Source: CAVVFX01 sp963747535
GTDB lineage: Bacteria; Acidobacteriota; Terriglobia; Bryobacterales; Bryobacteraceae
Length of the DNA stretch: 64,000 bases
Assembly: GCA_963747535.1 (NCBI GenBank)
Contig: CAVVFX010000011.1
Span: forward strand, 445,158-509,157
Direction: 5' to 3'
A program made the translations under genes and the position numbers. Shown here one piece after another: positions 7,904 to 16,792 of this stretch (positions are counted from its first letter, which is position 1; every line of letters starts with the position of its first letter). Below the pieces are notes generated by a model. It was not told where the DNA came from. It saw nothing but the letters and a program-made list of their open reading frames with translations, and made no database searches.

Positions 7904-8442
7904 AAGTTAGGTTAGCCTAAGCGAGAGTTAGTGATCCGCCAGACCGGCCCGGTTAGCGTCGAGTTAGAAAGGCGTTCACAACCTCAGAGTAAAGTCTCGG
8001 GAAATCCCGGCACAGTACTCAAAAGGACACATCGCCGCAGGCCGTTGGTTTTCTGCCCCATGAGTACCAGGACCACAAACCAGTTTTAAGCGTGCTCGAA
8101 GAATTGGGGATGGAAATTCAGCCGCGGCAGGGCGCCAGTCGTACGGGCAGTTGACCAGCATACGGGACGCACGCGTCACTAGTCTGAGACTAACGGCTGA
8201 AGATGGTTCCAGTACAGTACCAGGTAGCCTACTCGCCGCCACAAGCGTGTCATTGGATGCGCAGACTACTATCCACGAAAGTTAGCTTGAAGTGGGGCAG
8301 CCAAATCCTGGCTTCAGCCGGCCTTTGAGGCGGCTTATCTCGAGGACACTACACTGGCAATTTCCACCGAAAAACCATTGATCTGTGTTGATCGCTGCGA
8401 CTTATGCTTGCGCCTCAGAGGGAGCAATCTCGACCCAAACCC
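7904..8442. other. 540 bp without recognisable gene
   Basis: Only short scattered reading frames with no domain or ribosome site. It includes short inverted motifs such as a GCCGGCCTTTGAGGCGGC run near 8318-8335. No promoter could be assigned with confidence. Confidence 0.5.
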
Positions 8443-10884
8443 CTACGCCTGTTGCGCAACCGCGTGGATGGCGGTTCCGGAGTCTCTTGTGCGCTCCTTC
8501 GAGAACACGATGACCGGCGCCGCCTTCCTGAGGCGCTTTTCCTCGTACATGCGTTCGTCGGCCTTCTCGAGTACGCCTTCCGCATCGGTAGCGTCATCCG
8601 GATACAGTGCGCATCCCGCGCTAATGGAAATCTTGCAGCCAATCTCCGCGCCGGCGCGCTGTCCGGCCTCGTGAATTCTTTCCATCAACGCCGGTAGACA
8701 GTCGCCCGGGTCTGATAACACCAATACAAACTCATCGCCTCCCAGCCGCGCGACGACGTCCGTGGACCGGCAGGACTTTCGCAGCCCCGCGGCGACACTT
8801 TGCAGCACGCGATTTCCCGCCAGGTGTCCGTGCTCATCGTTCGCTTTCTTGAACCCGTCCAGGTCCATCACGATCACTGCCATGGGGATCCTGCGTTGCG
8901 CGCACACGACCACCTCCTCGGCCAGATACTGGAATAGCGATCGCGAATTCAGCAGGCCGGTCAACTCGTCCGTGCGCGCGGCATCCTGGACATGCTCGAA
9001 GCGCAGCGCGTTCTCAATCACGACCCCGACCTTGGCGCTGATATTCTGCAGGATTCTGCGATGGTCCAGGGTGAACGCGTCAGCCTGCAGTTGATATAGC
9101 GTCAGCACGCCCACCACCTGTTCGCGGCAAACCAGCGGCACGGCAATCGCCGATCGCAGCGGTGTCACCTTGGTCGCGTCATTCAGGTAGCCGGACTCGA
9201 CTGCCGGATTGCCGTTCACAATAGGCTGGTTATTCTCCGCAACCCAGCCCGAGAGGCCTTGGCCCAGGGGGATGCGCAGCGAAGAGAAGAGCCGGTAGCT
9301 TTCCCCCTTGACGTGCTGGGGAATCAGTTCATTTTGATTGCGCACCCAGATCACCACCGCGTCGTGTGGCATGGCTTTCCCGAGGCGCACTGCGAGCAGC
9401 GCCAGGGTTTCATCCAGACTCAGCGAGCTGCCCAGATCGTTGGCGATTTCCACCAGCATCTGAAACTCGCGGCGTGCATCCGAGATGCTCATGCGGAAGT
9501 TACGGTCGGGAAGCAGGCTGACCGGATCAGGCGCAAAGCCGGTAGCCGGACTGGCTCCGCGCTCGACCTTGATGTGGGCTGAGATTTTCGCGGAATCCAT
9601 AGCTTCCGATTTCGCCTTCAGTTCCAGTTCACGGTAGCGTGCCTGCAGAACTTTGACGACCCTGGGATCGTAGCTCGTGCCCGACTCCGCGGCGACGATC
9701 GCCAGCGCCCCTTCGAGCGGCAACGCTTTGCGATACTGCCGGTCGGAAGCCAGTGCATCCAGGCAATCGACGGCCGACAGAATGCGCGCGCCAATGGGGA
9801 TCTCTTCGCCCTTGAGGCCGTCCGGATAGCCTGTTCCATCGAATTTCTCGTGATGCGCGCGAACAATCGGAACCACGGGGTAGGGAAAATTGACGCGCTC
9901 CAGAATCTCGGCTCCGACGATGGGGTGAATCTTCATCTTCTCGAACTCGTCGGAAGTCAGGCGGCCGGGCTTGGAGATGATGTACTCCGGTACCGCGAGT
10001 TTGCCGATGTCATGCAGCAGCGCCGCGGCTTCGATGGCCTGCATCTCCAGCGGCGTCAGCCCCAGTTCCCTGCCGACCTCGGATGCGTAAACTTGCACGC
10101 GGCGAAGATGGGCGGACGTAGTATCGTCCTTGGCGTCGATCGCCAGAGCCAGCGCTTCAATGGTGCGAAGGTGCAGGTTGGCCATATCGCCGATATGTTT
10201 CTGCTGCTCCTCGACCCGGGTGAGATAGATATTGTAGGACCGGTATACCAGATAGACCACCGGAAGAGTCATCAATGCGCCGCCGATTCCGATCCCCGCA
10301 ACCAGCAGGCGGAAGCATTGTGCAATGATGCCTCCTACCAGGTATTGCGGAGAGGTCCACAGAAACGATTCCCGCCACACTGCAAGGATCGGCTTGTTGG
10401 TCGTGATACCAATGATTCCGGACAGCACCAGGGTGTTGACGACGAAGTAGGCGAGCGAAGCGCCGACGATGGGAAACATTCCGTACGGATCGACCGACTT
10501 GAGCGCCGGGTGATCGATGCAGAGACTGGCGGCGGACACGGCTAACGAGATCTGGGAAACGTTGAAAACCAAGTGGTACAAATGCGGCCGGTTTCTGAAT
10601 TTATAAAAGCTCTGTCCGAGAACGCTGGCGACGCTGATCACGATCCCGCCGGCGAGGTGTAAGTCGCTTAGGCCGGCAATGACAAAGACATAATTCATCG
10701 ACAGGGTCGAGAAGATCCCCGGCAGCCGGACCTTAAATCCGGAAGTCGCCACGGCAGCCAGCATGTACAGTCCGAGCCTGGGTAATTCCTGATCCGTGGG
10801 CCGCCATTTGCTCAGCGCGAGGGCGGATAGAGACAGGCCGGCGAGAACGACCACGAGCCAGTATGCTTTCGCCTGCTTTGACAC
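8443..10884 (-). CDS. membrane-bound HD-GYP / GAF / GGDEF cyclic-di-GMP protein
   Basis: An 813-residue protein carrying both cyclic-di-GMP turnover chemistries. Residues about 8-215 hold several membrane helices of an undefined sensor module. An HD-GYP phosphodiesterase domain follows (about 232-425) with HDIGK (291-295), HHEKFDGTGYP (344-354) and the D373 region. Then come a GAF domain (about 475-630) and a GGDEF cyclase domain (about 635-800) with intact GGDEF (715-719) and the inhibitory I-site RSTD (706-709) five residues before it. GTG start at 10884 with AAGGAG 8 nt upstream. All key residues are present, so both activities may work, presumably switched by the GAF or membrane input. 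It stands alone. Confidence 0.92.
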   Translation of the reverse strand: MSKQAKAYWLVVVLAGLSLSALALSKWRPTDQELPRLGLYMLAAVATSGFKVRLPGIFSTLSMNYVFVIAGLSDLHLAGGIVISVASVLGQSFYKFRNRPHLYHLVFNVSQISLAVSAASLCIDHPALKSVDPYGMFPIVGASLAYFVVNTLVLSGIIGITTNKPILAVWRESFLWTSPQYLVGGIIAQCFRLLVAGIGIGGALMTLPVVYLVYRSYNIYLTRVEEQQKHIGDMANLHLRTIEALALAIDAKDDTTSAHLRRVQVYASEVGRELGLTPLEMQAIEAAALLHDIGKLAVPEYIISKPGRLTSDEFEKMKIHPIVGAEILERVNFPYPVVPIVRAHHEKFDGTGYPDGLKGEEIPIGARILSAVDCLDALASDRQYRKALPLEGALAIVAAESGTSYDPRVVKVLQARYRELELKAKSEAMDSAKISAHIKVERGASPATGFAPDPVSLLPDRNFRMSISDARREFQMLVEIANDLGSSLSLDETLALLAVRLGKAMPHDAVVIWVRNQNELIPQHVKGESYRLFSSLRIPLGQGLSGWVAENNQPIVNGNPAVESGYLNDATKVTPLRSAIAVPLVCREQVVGVLTLYQLQADAFTLDHRRILQNISAKVGVVIENALRFEHVQDAARTDELTGLLNSRSLFQYLAEEVVVCAQRRIPMAVIVMDLDGFKKANDEHGHLAGNRVLQSVAAGLRKSCRSTDVVARLGGDEFVLVLSDPGDCLPALMERIHEAGQRAGAEIGCKISISAGCALYPDDATDAEGVLEKADERMYEEKRLRKAAPVIVFSKERTRDSGTAIHAVAQQA

Positions 10885-11170
10885 CTATTCGCTCCTTTCC
10901 AAATGTGGCTAAGTCCGAGCGTAGAGGGTTGCGATCCCGGGAAATAGTACCCAACGGAATACGATTCGTCAGTCGGCGCCGGAGTCGTACTTCGAGTACT
11001 AGGACTATCGCCAGTGTAGTGTCCACGAAATAACTGGACAGAACGGTCGCCGGTGGAAATCTAGGAATTGATGCAAAATGTGTTTTGGAAGAGTCTCCGG
11101 TGAACTGAGCCTCCTCCAGTAAGCGTTTCGCCGCGCCGTTGCACAAAAGGACCCATGGGAGGGGCTCGAA
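10885..11170. other. divergent intergenic region
   Basis: Separates the divergently read cyclic-di-GMP gene and the SMP-30 gene. It must hold both promoters, but no convincing -35/-10 pair was recognised. Confidence 0.4.
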
Positions 11171-12037
11171 ATGGCCGTGAGCTTAAGTAACCTGATCGGG
11201 CGCGAGCTTCAGATCGAAAAGATCGTGACTGGGGTGGGTTTTCCATTTGTGAATCATGGTGAGCAGTTCACTGAGGGACCAGTTTTCAGCAGGCGGGGCT
11301 ACCTGCTTTTCTGCGATATACCGGGCAAGCGCCTCATGAAATGGGAAGGAGGGTCGCTCACGGTTTTTCGTGTGGAGAGTGCGTCCGCTACCGGACTTAC
11401 TTTCGACCACCAGGGTCGACTACTGGTGTGCCAACGCCTCCGGGTAACGCGAACCGAGAAGGACGGCACGATCACGGTCCTCGCGGATGCTTACGAGGGT
11501 AAGAAACTCAACATACCGAACGACCTGGTTTATGCCATCGACGGCAGCATTTATTTCAGCGACCTGCGCGAACGGAATGCCGTTGCCGATCCTGAGCACA
11601 CGGACTTTTCCGCGCTATACCAACTGACGTCCAAAGGAGAGCTCAGAATCGCATCGCGGGATTGCGCTCGACCGAACGGTGTTGCGCTATCGGCGAATCA
11701 GCAAAAACTCTACCTCGCGGACAGTGGGCAGCGCAATGTGCGAGTCTACGACATCGCCGCGGACGGTTCGCTCCGGAACGGCCGGGTGTTCGTTGACATG
11801 ACCGCCTCCCCCGGCGTACCGGACGGCCTCAAGACAGACGAAGACGGAAATCTCTGGGTCGCGGGCGGCGGTGGCATCTGGGTCTTTGATGCTCATTCGA
11901 ATCACGTTGGGACAATTCCTCTGCCGGAAAGCCCAAGCAATTGCTGCTGGGGCGCGGGGTTCCGCAATCTTTATGTAACGGCACGGACTTCGGTTTACAA
12001 AATTGCGACTGCCGTGAACGGTACACGAACTTATTAG
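11171..12037 (+). CDS. SMP-30/gluconolactonase-family protein
   Basis: A 288-residue six-bladed propeller lactonase. Metal ligands of the family are visible: Glu in FTEGP (about 36), Asn in IPNDL (about 117), Asn in RPNGVAL (about 167), and Asp in GVPDGLKTDEDGNLWV (about 219). Likely a calcium- or zinc-dependent sugar-lactone hydrolase, cytosolic because there is no signal peptide. GGGAGGGG upstream of ATG 11171 is a strong ribosome site. No sugar-oxidation partner is adjacent. The C-terminus (NGTRTY) is somewhat short but the fold appears complete. Confidence 0.88.
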   Translation: MAVSLSNLIGRELQIEKIVTGVGFPFVNHGEQFTEGPVFSRRGYLLFCDIPGKRLMKWEGGSLTVFRVESASATGLTFDHQGRLLVCQRLRVTRTEKDGTITVLADAYEGKKLNIPNDLVYAIDGSIYFSDLRERNAVADPEHTDFSALYQLTSKGELRIASRDCARPNGVALSANQQKLYLADSGQRNVRVYDIAADGSLRNGRVFVDMTASPGVPDGLKTDEDGNLWVAGGGGIWVFDAHSNHVGTIPLPESPSNCCWGAGFRNLYVTARTSVYKIATAVNGTRTY

Positions 12038-12663
12038 AAGGATTCGCGATTGGTACTTGCCTTTGCGCAGGTAAGCTTGACGTCGCTCGGCAGATCAGTA
12101 AGCAATTGGCTCGAGAGAAGCCTCGATCCTCTGTGCGCCCGGAAACTCACTCAGTCGACGCACGCGACTGGAAGTACTTTTGACGATCCGGCGACCAGCC
12201 AGCGATTCGCCGCCCTCGCACGTAGTTCAACCGCGCATCGCTTCTTCCTGCTTCGTTGCGAATTTTGAGCCGTGGCCTGTCATCTGGTAACTCCCGCGGA
12301 CATCAGCCGCACCACGCTTGAGAATCGAAGATTTGTCGCGAAACCTAACGGAATTCTCTTGCGTGTGTTCCCGAACGGAGCGATCAATGTGATCGTGCCA
12401 ACCACCAATCGAATACCAACAAAGACATACAACGGATTTGCGATTCCGCTGCAACTCGAAGCCGACCTCGGCAACGCGCTGCTCATCGCTGAAGACGAGG
12501 AAGCCACCCATCGCGGTCGCGGCGAACCTCGGGGAACAGCGGCGGCCACTAGTCTCCAGCGCGCGAGAGCAGGCGAAAACGCCTACTCCACTTGCGAAGA
12601 ACCAACTCTTTGCAAGTCTTGTACTACTAACAGTCAAAGTCTTCGCGGCCCGCGAAGAATCGC
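12038..12663. other. non-coding stretch after the SMP-30 gene
   Basis: Both strands have open frames up to about 135 codons, but none has a domain, ribosome site or codon pattern like the neighbours. Treated as non-coding or long-decayed DNA. Confidence 0.45.
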
Positions 12664-13028
12664 GGAGTAGGCCTTTGGCCAGGCCTTTGGCCTTGGGCTG
12701 CGGAGCAGCCGCTGGAGTTTGTATATTTGAATTTCCACTTCTTGCGAAGCGCGGTCACGTGTAATGGGGAAAGCACGTTTCTCCGGCTTCGTCTCGAATC
12801 GTCGGGTGAAAGGCGAAGCCAGAGAAACGGCCTCAAACCAGGCCGCTTCGCACACCAAAGCCTGTCGCGAGCGCGACAAAAGCGACCAGGGGGTCGCTTG
12901 CGGACGTGGGCGTCCGCCCCACAAAAGGCCAAAGCCGAGCGGCCTTTGGCCTGCTCGCGGCGCGAAGCGACGCGTGTACAACTCGGTTGCACTTGCGGCT
13001 TGCCGCTATACGGAGTAGGCCTTTGGCC
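12664..13028. repeat. palindrome-rich repeat cluster bounded by GGAGTAGGCCTTTGGCC
   Basis: The 17-nt sequence GGAGTAGGCCTTTGGCC occurs at 12664-12680 and again, same orientation, at 13012-13028. A variant is at 16709-16725. Between the copies are many short hairpins: GGCCTTTGGCC doublets, GGCTGCGGAGCAGCC, GACGTGGGCGTC and GCCGAGCGGC. The stretch looks like nested REP-type elements. It lies just past the 3' end of the LarA-like gene. Confidence 0.65.
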
Positions 13029-13047
13029 TGCGTCGACTGACAGGCAG

Positions 13048-14319
13048 CTAGCCACCCCACGGTAAGCGATCCAGGTTGCCCTCGCTGTCGAACTCGAGCG
13101 CGAACGCCGGACCCTCGATTTCCAGCGCGGGATTCTCTTCAATCTGCGCGCGGAGATTCTCGCTCATGGCGAGCCGGCCCAGTTCCAGGGAGTTCCGGAT
13201 CCAGGCGATCGTGACATTTCCGGTATCCGCTTTGCCCACGGTCTGCGCCAAAATCCTGATGCACTTCTCGTCCGACGCGTAATGGATTGGTGCCCGCACG
13301 GCAGCCAGCGAACCGGAAGTTATGGCGTTCACCCAGGTCGGCTCGAGATCGATTTTGGCGAGCAGCCGGTCGTGAATCGCGTCCGCCATTCCTATCCCCA
13401 CCGCATTGCCATGTGTTGCGGACGAAAGGTCGCGCAGATAGATCCGTTCAATTCGCGGAATCCCGGGCCAGGGATTGTATTGTCCCAGAACACCGCGGTT
13501 CACGACCTTGGTATCCATTCCGGTGCCGCTGATATCCTTGCCGATCTCGTCGAGGATCAGAAGGTCCAGCGCCGGCACGGGGAGGCGCCCCATCCAGGAC
13601 TTCACGGTCGCAAAAAGCCTTTCTTCGCCCTCGATCAGATTCTCCGCCGTCAATGCTGCGATACGCGCGGTATGGTGACTCGAGTCCTCCAGAATGGCCA
13701 CCCCGCCGAGGATCTTGCCGGTCGCGAGATTCTGCTGCGCGGCCGCCCGGATGACGTTCTCCATTCCGAGAGAGCGCGCGTGCCGGTGGCAGGACCGCGC
13801 GCCGTCGATCTTGCCCAACCCGATGGCCGCCATCTTGGTCACGCCGCTCTCGACGGGGCCTTGAAAACTGGTGTGCCACTTGACGCGATTGATCAGCAAA
13901 ATACCATCGCTCTCCATCGCGCTCTGGTCGGCGAAGGTCTCGATTCCGGCTTCGGTCTTGCCGGTCGAAACAACATCCATCCGGCTGACCACCGGACAGC
14001 CCATGGTGGTTTCATCGATGCCGTAGCGCCCCAGTACCTGGCGCTGCCCTTCCGCCGTCGCGCCTCCATGACTTCCCATAGCGGGAAACAGAAAAGGCCG
14101 GAAACCTCGTCCGGAGAAGAATTCGACTGCGCTCTTTACGATCGTCGCGATGTTCGCAATGCCCCGGCTGCCTGCGCCAATCGCGACCTGCGCACCCGGG
14201 GGAAGGCGTGCGGCCAACCCCGCGTTTTCCAATTCCCGATGGACTGCCTCGCGCAAGTCGCTCAAGTGGAGATCGGGAAAGTGTTGCTTAACCATCAGAA
14301 AGCGGGGAAGGTTGGTCAC
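13048..14319 (-). CDS. LarA-like (DUF2088) lactate-racemase-family protein
   Basis: A protein of about 423 residues with the LarA N-domain pattern: IGAGSRGIANIATIVKS, then FPAMGSHGGATAEGQ and a later LINRVKWHTSF. LarA is a nickel-pincer racemase, but most DUF2088 relatives are uncharacterised and this subgroup lacks nearby larB/C/E cofactor genes, so racemase activity is not claimed. The start is uncertain: GTG 14319 gives VTNLPRFLMVKQHFP, which fits the LPRF..V.Q.F N-terminus seen in relatives as I recall them. ATG 14295 is the alternative. Longer readings to 14379 overlap the promoter of the divergent cytochrome gene. Confidence 0.8.
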   Translation of the reverse strand: MTNLPRFLMVKQHFPDLHLSDLREAVHRELENAGLAARLPPGAQVAIGAGSRGIANIATIVKSAVEFFSGRGFRPFLFPAMGSHGGATAEGQRQVLGRYGIDETTMGCPVVSRMDVVSTGKTEAGIETFADQSAMESDGILLINRVKWHTSFQGPVESGVTKMAAIGLGKIDGARSCHRHARSLGMENVIRAAAQQNLATGKILGGVAILEDSSHHTARIAALTAENLIEGEERLFATVKSWMGRLPVPALDLLILDEIGKDISGTGMDTKVVNRGVLGQYNPWPGIPRIERIYLRDLSSATHGNAVGIGMADAIHDRLLAKIDLEPTWVNAITSGSLAAVRAPIHYASDEKCIRILAQTVGKADTGNVTIAWIRNSLELGRLAMSENLRAQIEENPALEIEGPAFALEFDSEGNLDRLPWGG

Positions 14320-14387
14320 ACGATTATTTTCGCAGGTCACTTCACATGCGAGCCCAAGTAACGCTGTGGCTGAGTACAATAGTCTGA

Positions 14388-15140
14388 ATGCGGTGTTTGT
14401 ATCTGATTCTGTCGATTCGTTTGTCTTGCGGCCTGTTGGCAGCCGTGGCCGCCGATCCGGACCCGGCTGCCGTGAAACGAGGCAAGGTCAGCTTCGTCGC
14501 AACTTGCGGATTTTGTCATGGCAACGATGGCACGGGGTCGCGAGCGCCCGACCTGGTGCGGTCGCCCCTGCTCCTGCACGACACCAACGGCGAGACCCTG
14601 GGTCCTGTGATTCGCAGTGGGTTGCCTGACGACGGCATGCCGGCGTTTCCCTTTACCGACGCGCAGATTCAGGATATCGCGGCATTCCTCCATGCGCAGG
14701 CTTTAGCCGGGCTGCGCAGCGCTCATTTGCCGGGCGACTATCCGGTGGAGAAATTGCTCACCGGGAACGCCGAAGCCGGTAAGGCTTATTTCAATGGTGC
14801 GGGCGGATGCACCAAATGTCATTCCGTGACCGGTGATCTCAAGGAGATCGGGAAACATTACACTCCCATCGTGCTGCAGAGCCAGATTCTGTATCCTTCG
14901 GGTGAAAAGTTGACCGCTACCGTGACGCTGCCGTCGGGACAGAAGGTAGAGGGCACGGTGATCACCCACGATGAATTCTCGATTGCTTTGCGCGATGCGG
15001 ACGGATGGTATCGCTCTTACGATTTGAAGCGCGTCAAGGCCGACATCCACGACCAGTTGGAGCAGCACCGCGCGTTGCTCCATCAGTACACCGATAAAGA
15101 CGTGCACAATCTTTTCGCTTACCTGGAGTCATTGAAGTGA
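14388..15140 (+). CDS. di-haem c-type cytochrome partner of the PQQ dehydrogenase
   Basis: A 250-residue exported cytochrome c: signal peptide 1-22, first haem site CGFCH (about 40-44), second CTKCH (about 139-143), and a C-terminal stretch with RVKADIHDQLEQHRALLHQY and DVHNLFAYLESL. Between the haem site and that end is an SH3-like strand region (ATVTLPSGQKVEGTVITHDE) often found in such acidobacterial cytochromes. Its stop overlaps the GTG start of the PQQ dehydrogenase by 4 nt (GTGA), so the two are coupled; it probably takes electrons from that enzyme in the periplasm. TACAAT at 14374-14379 ends 8 nt before the ATG, suggesting a leaderless transcript. Confidence 0.9.
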   Translation: MRCLYLILSIRLSCGLLAAVAADPDPAAVKRGKVSFVATCGFCHGNDGTGSRAPDLVRSPLLLHDTNGETLGPVIRSGLPDDGMPAFPFTDAQIQDIAAFLHAQALAGLRSAHLPGDYPVEKLLTGNAEAGKAYFNGAGGCTKCHSVTGDLKEIGKHYTPIVLQSQILYPSGEKLTATVTLPSGQKVEGTVITHDEFSIALRDADGWYRSYDLKRVKADIHDQLEQHRALLHQYTDKDVHNLFAYLESLK

Positions 15141-16690
15141 AGCTGATCTCGGGGATGTTACTAGTTGTTTCCTGTCTGGGAGCCCAAGGTCTGGACCCGG
15201 CGCTGATCGCGAAACCGACCGCCGATATGTGGCCTACTTACAATGGCGATTACTCGGGCCGCCGGTATAGCGCGCTCAAGCAGATTAACTCGACTAACAT
15301 CAGGTCGATTACGCCGGGCTGGGTGTTCGAAGCCAAGTCGGCGAACATTAAGTCCACGCCCTTGCTGGTCGACGGCGTGCTCTATTTTACGGTCCCGGAC
15401 AATGTCTATGCGATCGACGCGCGGACAGGCCGCCAGATCTGGCACTATCAATATCCGCCCAATCAGGGCGATCATATCGGGCAGCGCGGGGTCGGGATGT
15501 ACAAGGAGTGGCTGTATTTCGAAACGCCCGATGCGCACCTCGTCTGTTTGAGCGCGAAGAACGGCAAAGTGCGCTGGAACGTAGTGTTGGCTGACGAGAA
15601 GATGGGCTACTTCGCGACCATGGCGCCGCTGGTCGTGCGGGATCATGTAATCGTCGGAGTGTCGGGCGATGTGACCGATATTCCAGGATTTCTGGAATCG
15701 ATCGACGCCGAAACGGGCAAGGTGCAGTGGCGCTTTTATACGCAGCCGAAGAAGGGCGAGCCGGGATCGGACACCTGGCCAAAAACCGGCGATGCCATCG
15801 AGCACGGCGGCGGCATGACCTGGATGACCGGCACTTACGATCCGGAAACCAACCTGGTCTATTGGGGCACGGGGAATCCGAATCCGGTGCTGGTGGGCGA
15901 GGGACGGCCGGGCGACAACCTGTACACGTGCTCGATCGTCGCGGTCAACGCCGATAGCGGCAAACTGGCCTGGTATTTTCAGCCCTCGCCGCACGATGTA
16001 CACGATTGGGATGCGGTAGAAACTCCCGTGCTCTTCGATGCCGAATTTAAGGGCGTGAAACGCAAGTTACTGGCCCAGGCCAGCCGCAACGGGTATTTCT
16101 TCGTCATGGACCGAACCAACGGCGAGCACCTGCTGACGTCGCCGTTTATCGAGACCAACTGGGCCGTCGGAATCGACGAGCAAGGCCGTCCCGTGCGCAA
16201 GATCGACAAGGATCCGACGCCGGATGGCGCGCTGGTCGAGCCGTCGTCCAATGGTTCGACGAACTGGATGGCGCCGAGCTTCGACCCGTTGACCGGAATG
16301 TTCTATGTGACCGCGCGGAAGACCTGGGGCGTGTTTTATAAGACAGCGGAAGGTAAGGCGGAAGGATGGGGCGGACGCGATCGCGGTCTCTATGCGGATT
16401 CGGTCCTGCAGGCGATCGACTTCCAATCGGGAACGATTCGCTGGAGTCATCCCCTGGGGACCGGAGAGGCTTCGTCCGGGATTCTGACGACAGCCGGAAA
16501 TATTCTGGTAACTGGTGATGTCGCGGGGAACTTACTCGTACTCGACCCACTTACCGGCAAGACGCTGTGGCACTTTCGGGCGAATGCCAAGTTAGTAAGT
16601 TGCCCGATGACTTATGAGCTCGACGGAGTGCAGTATATTTTGACTGCCATCGGCGACATCATCTACGTGTGGCGATTGCCCGAAGCTTAG
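15137..16690 (+). CDS. PQQ-dependent dehydrogenase (quinoprotein alcohol dehydrogenase type)
   Basis: A 517-residue exported eight-bladed quinoprotein. Signal peptide ends near CLGAQG. W-docking-type blade repeats (DARTGRQIWHYQYP, SAKNGKVRWN, DPLTGKTLWHFRA) are clear. The active-site Asp region reads HDVHDWDAVETPVL (about 290), as in methanol/ethanol dehydrogenases. The vicinal Cys-Cys pair that caps PQQ in MxaF/XoxF is missing: at that point the sequence reads GDHIGQRGVGMY. This suits the acidobacterial quinoprotein group rather than true methanol dehydrogenases. Substrate unknown; no PQQ synthesis genes are in the window. Coupled to the upstream cytochrome. Confidence 0.88.
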   Translation: MKLISGMLLVVSCLGAQGLDPALIAKPTADMWPTYNGDYSGRRYSALKQINSTNIRSITPGWVFEAKSANIKSTPLLVDGVLYFTVPDNVYAIDARTGRQIWHYQYPPNQGDHIGQRGVGMYKEWLYFETPDAHLVCLSAKNGKVRWNVVLADEKMGYFATMAPLVVRDHVIVGVSGDVTDIPGFLESIDAETGKVQWRFYTQPKKGEPGSDTWPKTGDAIEHGGGMTWMTGTYDPETNLVYWGTGNPNPVLVGEGRPGDNLYTCSIVAVNADSGKLAWYFQPSPHDVHDWDAVETPVLFDAEFKGVKRKLLAQASRNGYFFVMDRTNGEHLLTSPFIETNWAVGIDEQGRPVRKIDKDPTPDGALVEPSSNGSTNWMAPSFDPLTGMFYVTARKTWGVFYKTAEGKAEGWGGRDRGLYADSVLQAIDFQSGTIRWSHPLGTGEASSGILTTAGNILVTGDVAGNLLVLDPLTGKTLWHFRANAKLVSCPMTYELDGVQYILTAIGDIIYVWRLPEA

Positions 16691-16708
16691 CGGCTGTAGC
16701 AATTTTGT

Positions 16709-16783
16709 GGAGTAGGCCCTTGGCCTGCCGTAAGGCAGACCATCGTTTTTTGTGGTCTGCCCGGCTGCGCAGCAGCCGTTTTT
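16709..16783 (+). repeat. GGAGTAGGCC box plus double-hairpin repeat, copy 2
   Basis: GGAGTAGGCCCTTGGCC at 16709-16725 is followed by stem GGCAGACCA (16734-16742)/TGGTCTGCC (16753-16761), then CGGCTGC (16762-16768)/GCAGCCG (16772-16778) and TTTTT (16779-16783). It sits between convergent genes ending at 16690 and 16793. The T-run gives it the form of an intrinsic terminator for the PQQ dehydrogenase transcript. Confidence 0.75.
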
Positions 16784-16792
16784 GCGGCTACT

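Noticed and set aside
12227..12670. Overlapping frames of about 130 codons on both strands
   Set aside because: No ribosome site, no domain, and mutually exclusive; treated as non-coding.
12664..13028. Possible structured non-coding RNA gene
   Set aside because: Hairpins are short, nested and shared with other intergenic repeats; a repeat cluster explains them better.
13282..14361. 359-codon frame antisense to the LarA-like gene
   Set aside because: No motif, while the minus frame matches DUF2088 throughout.
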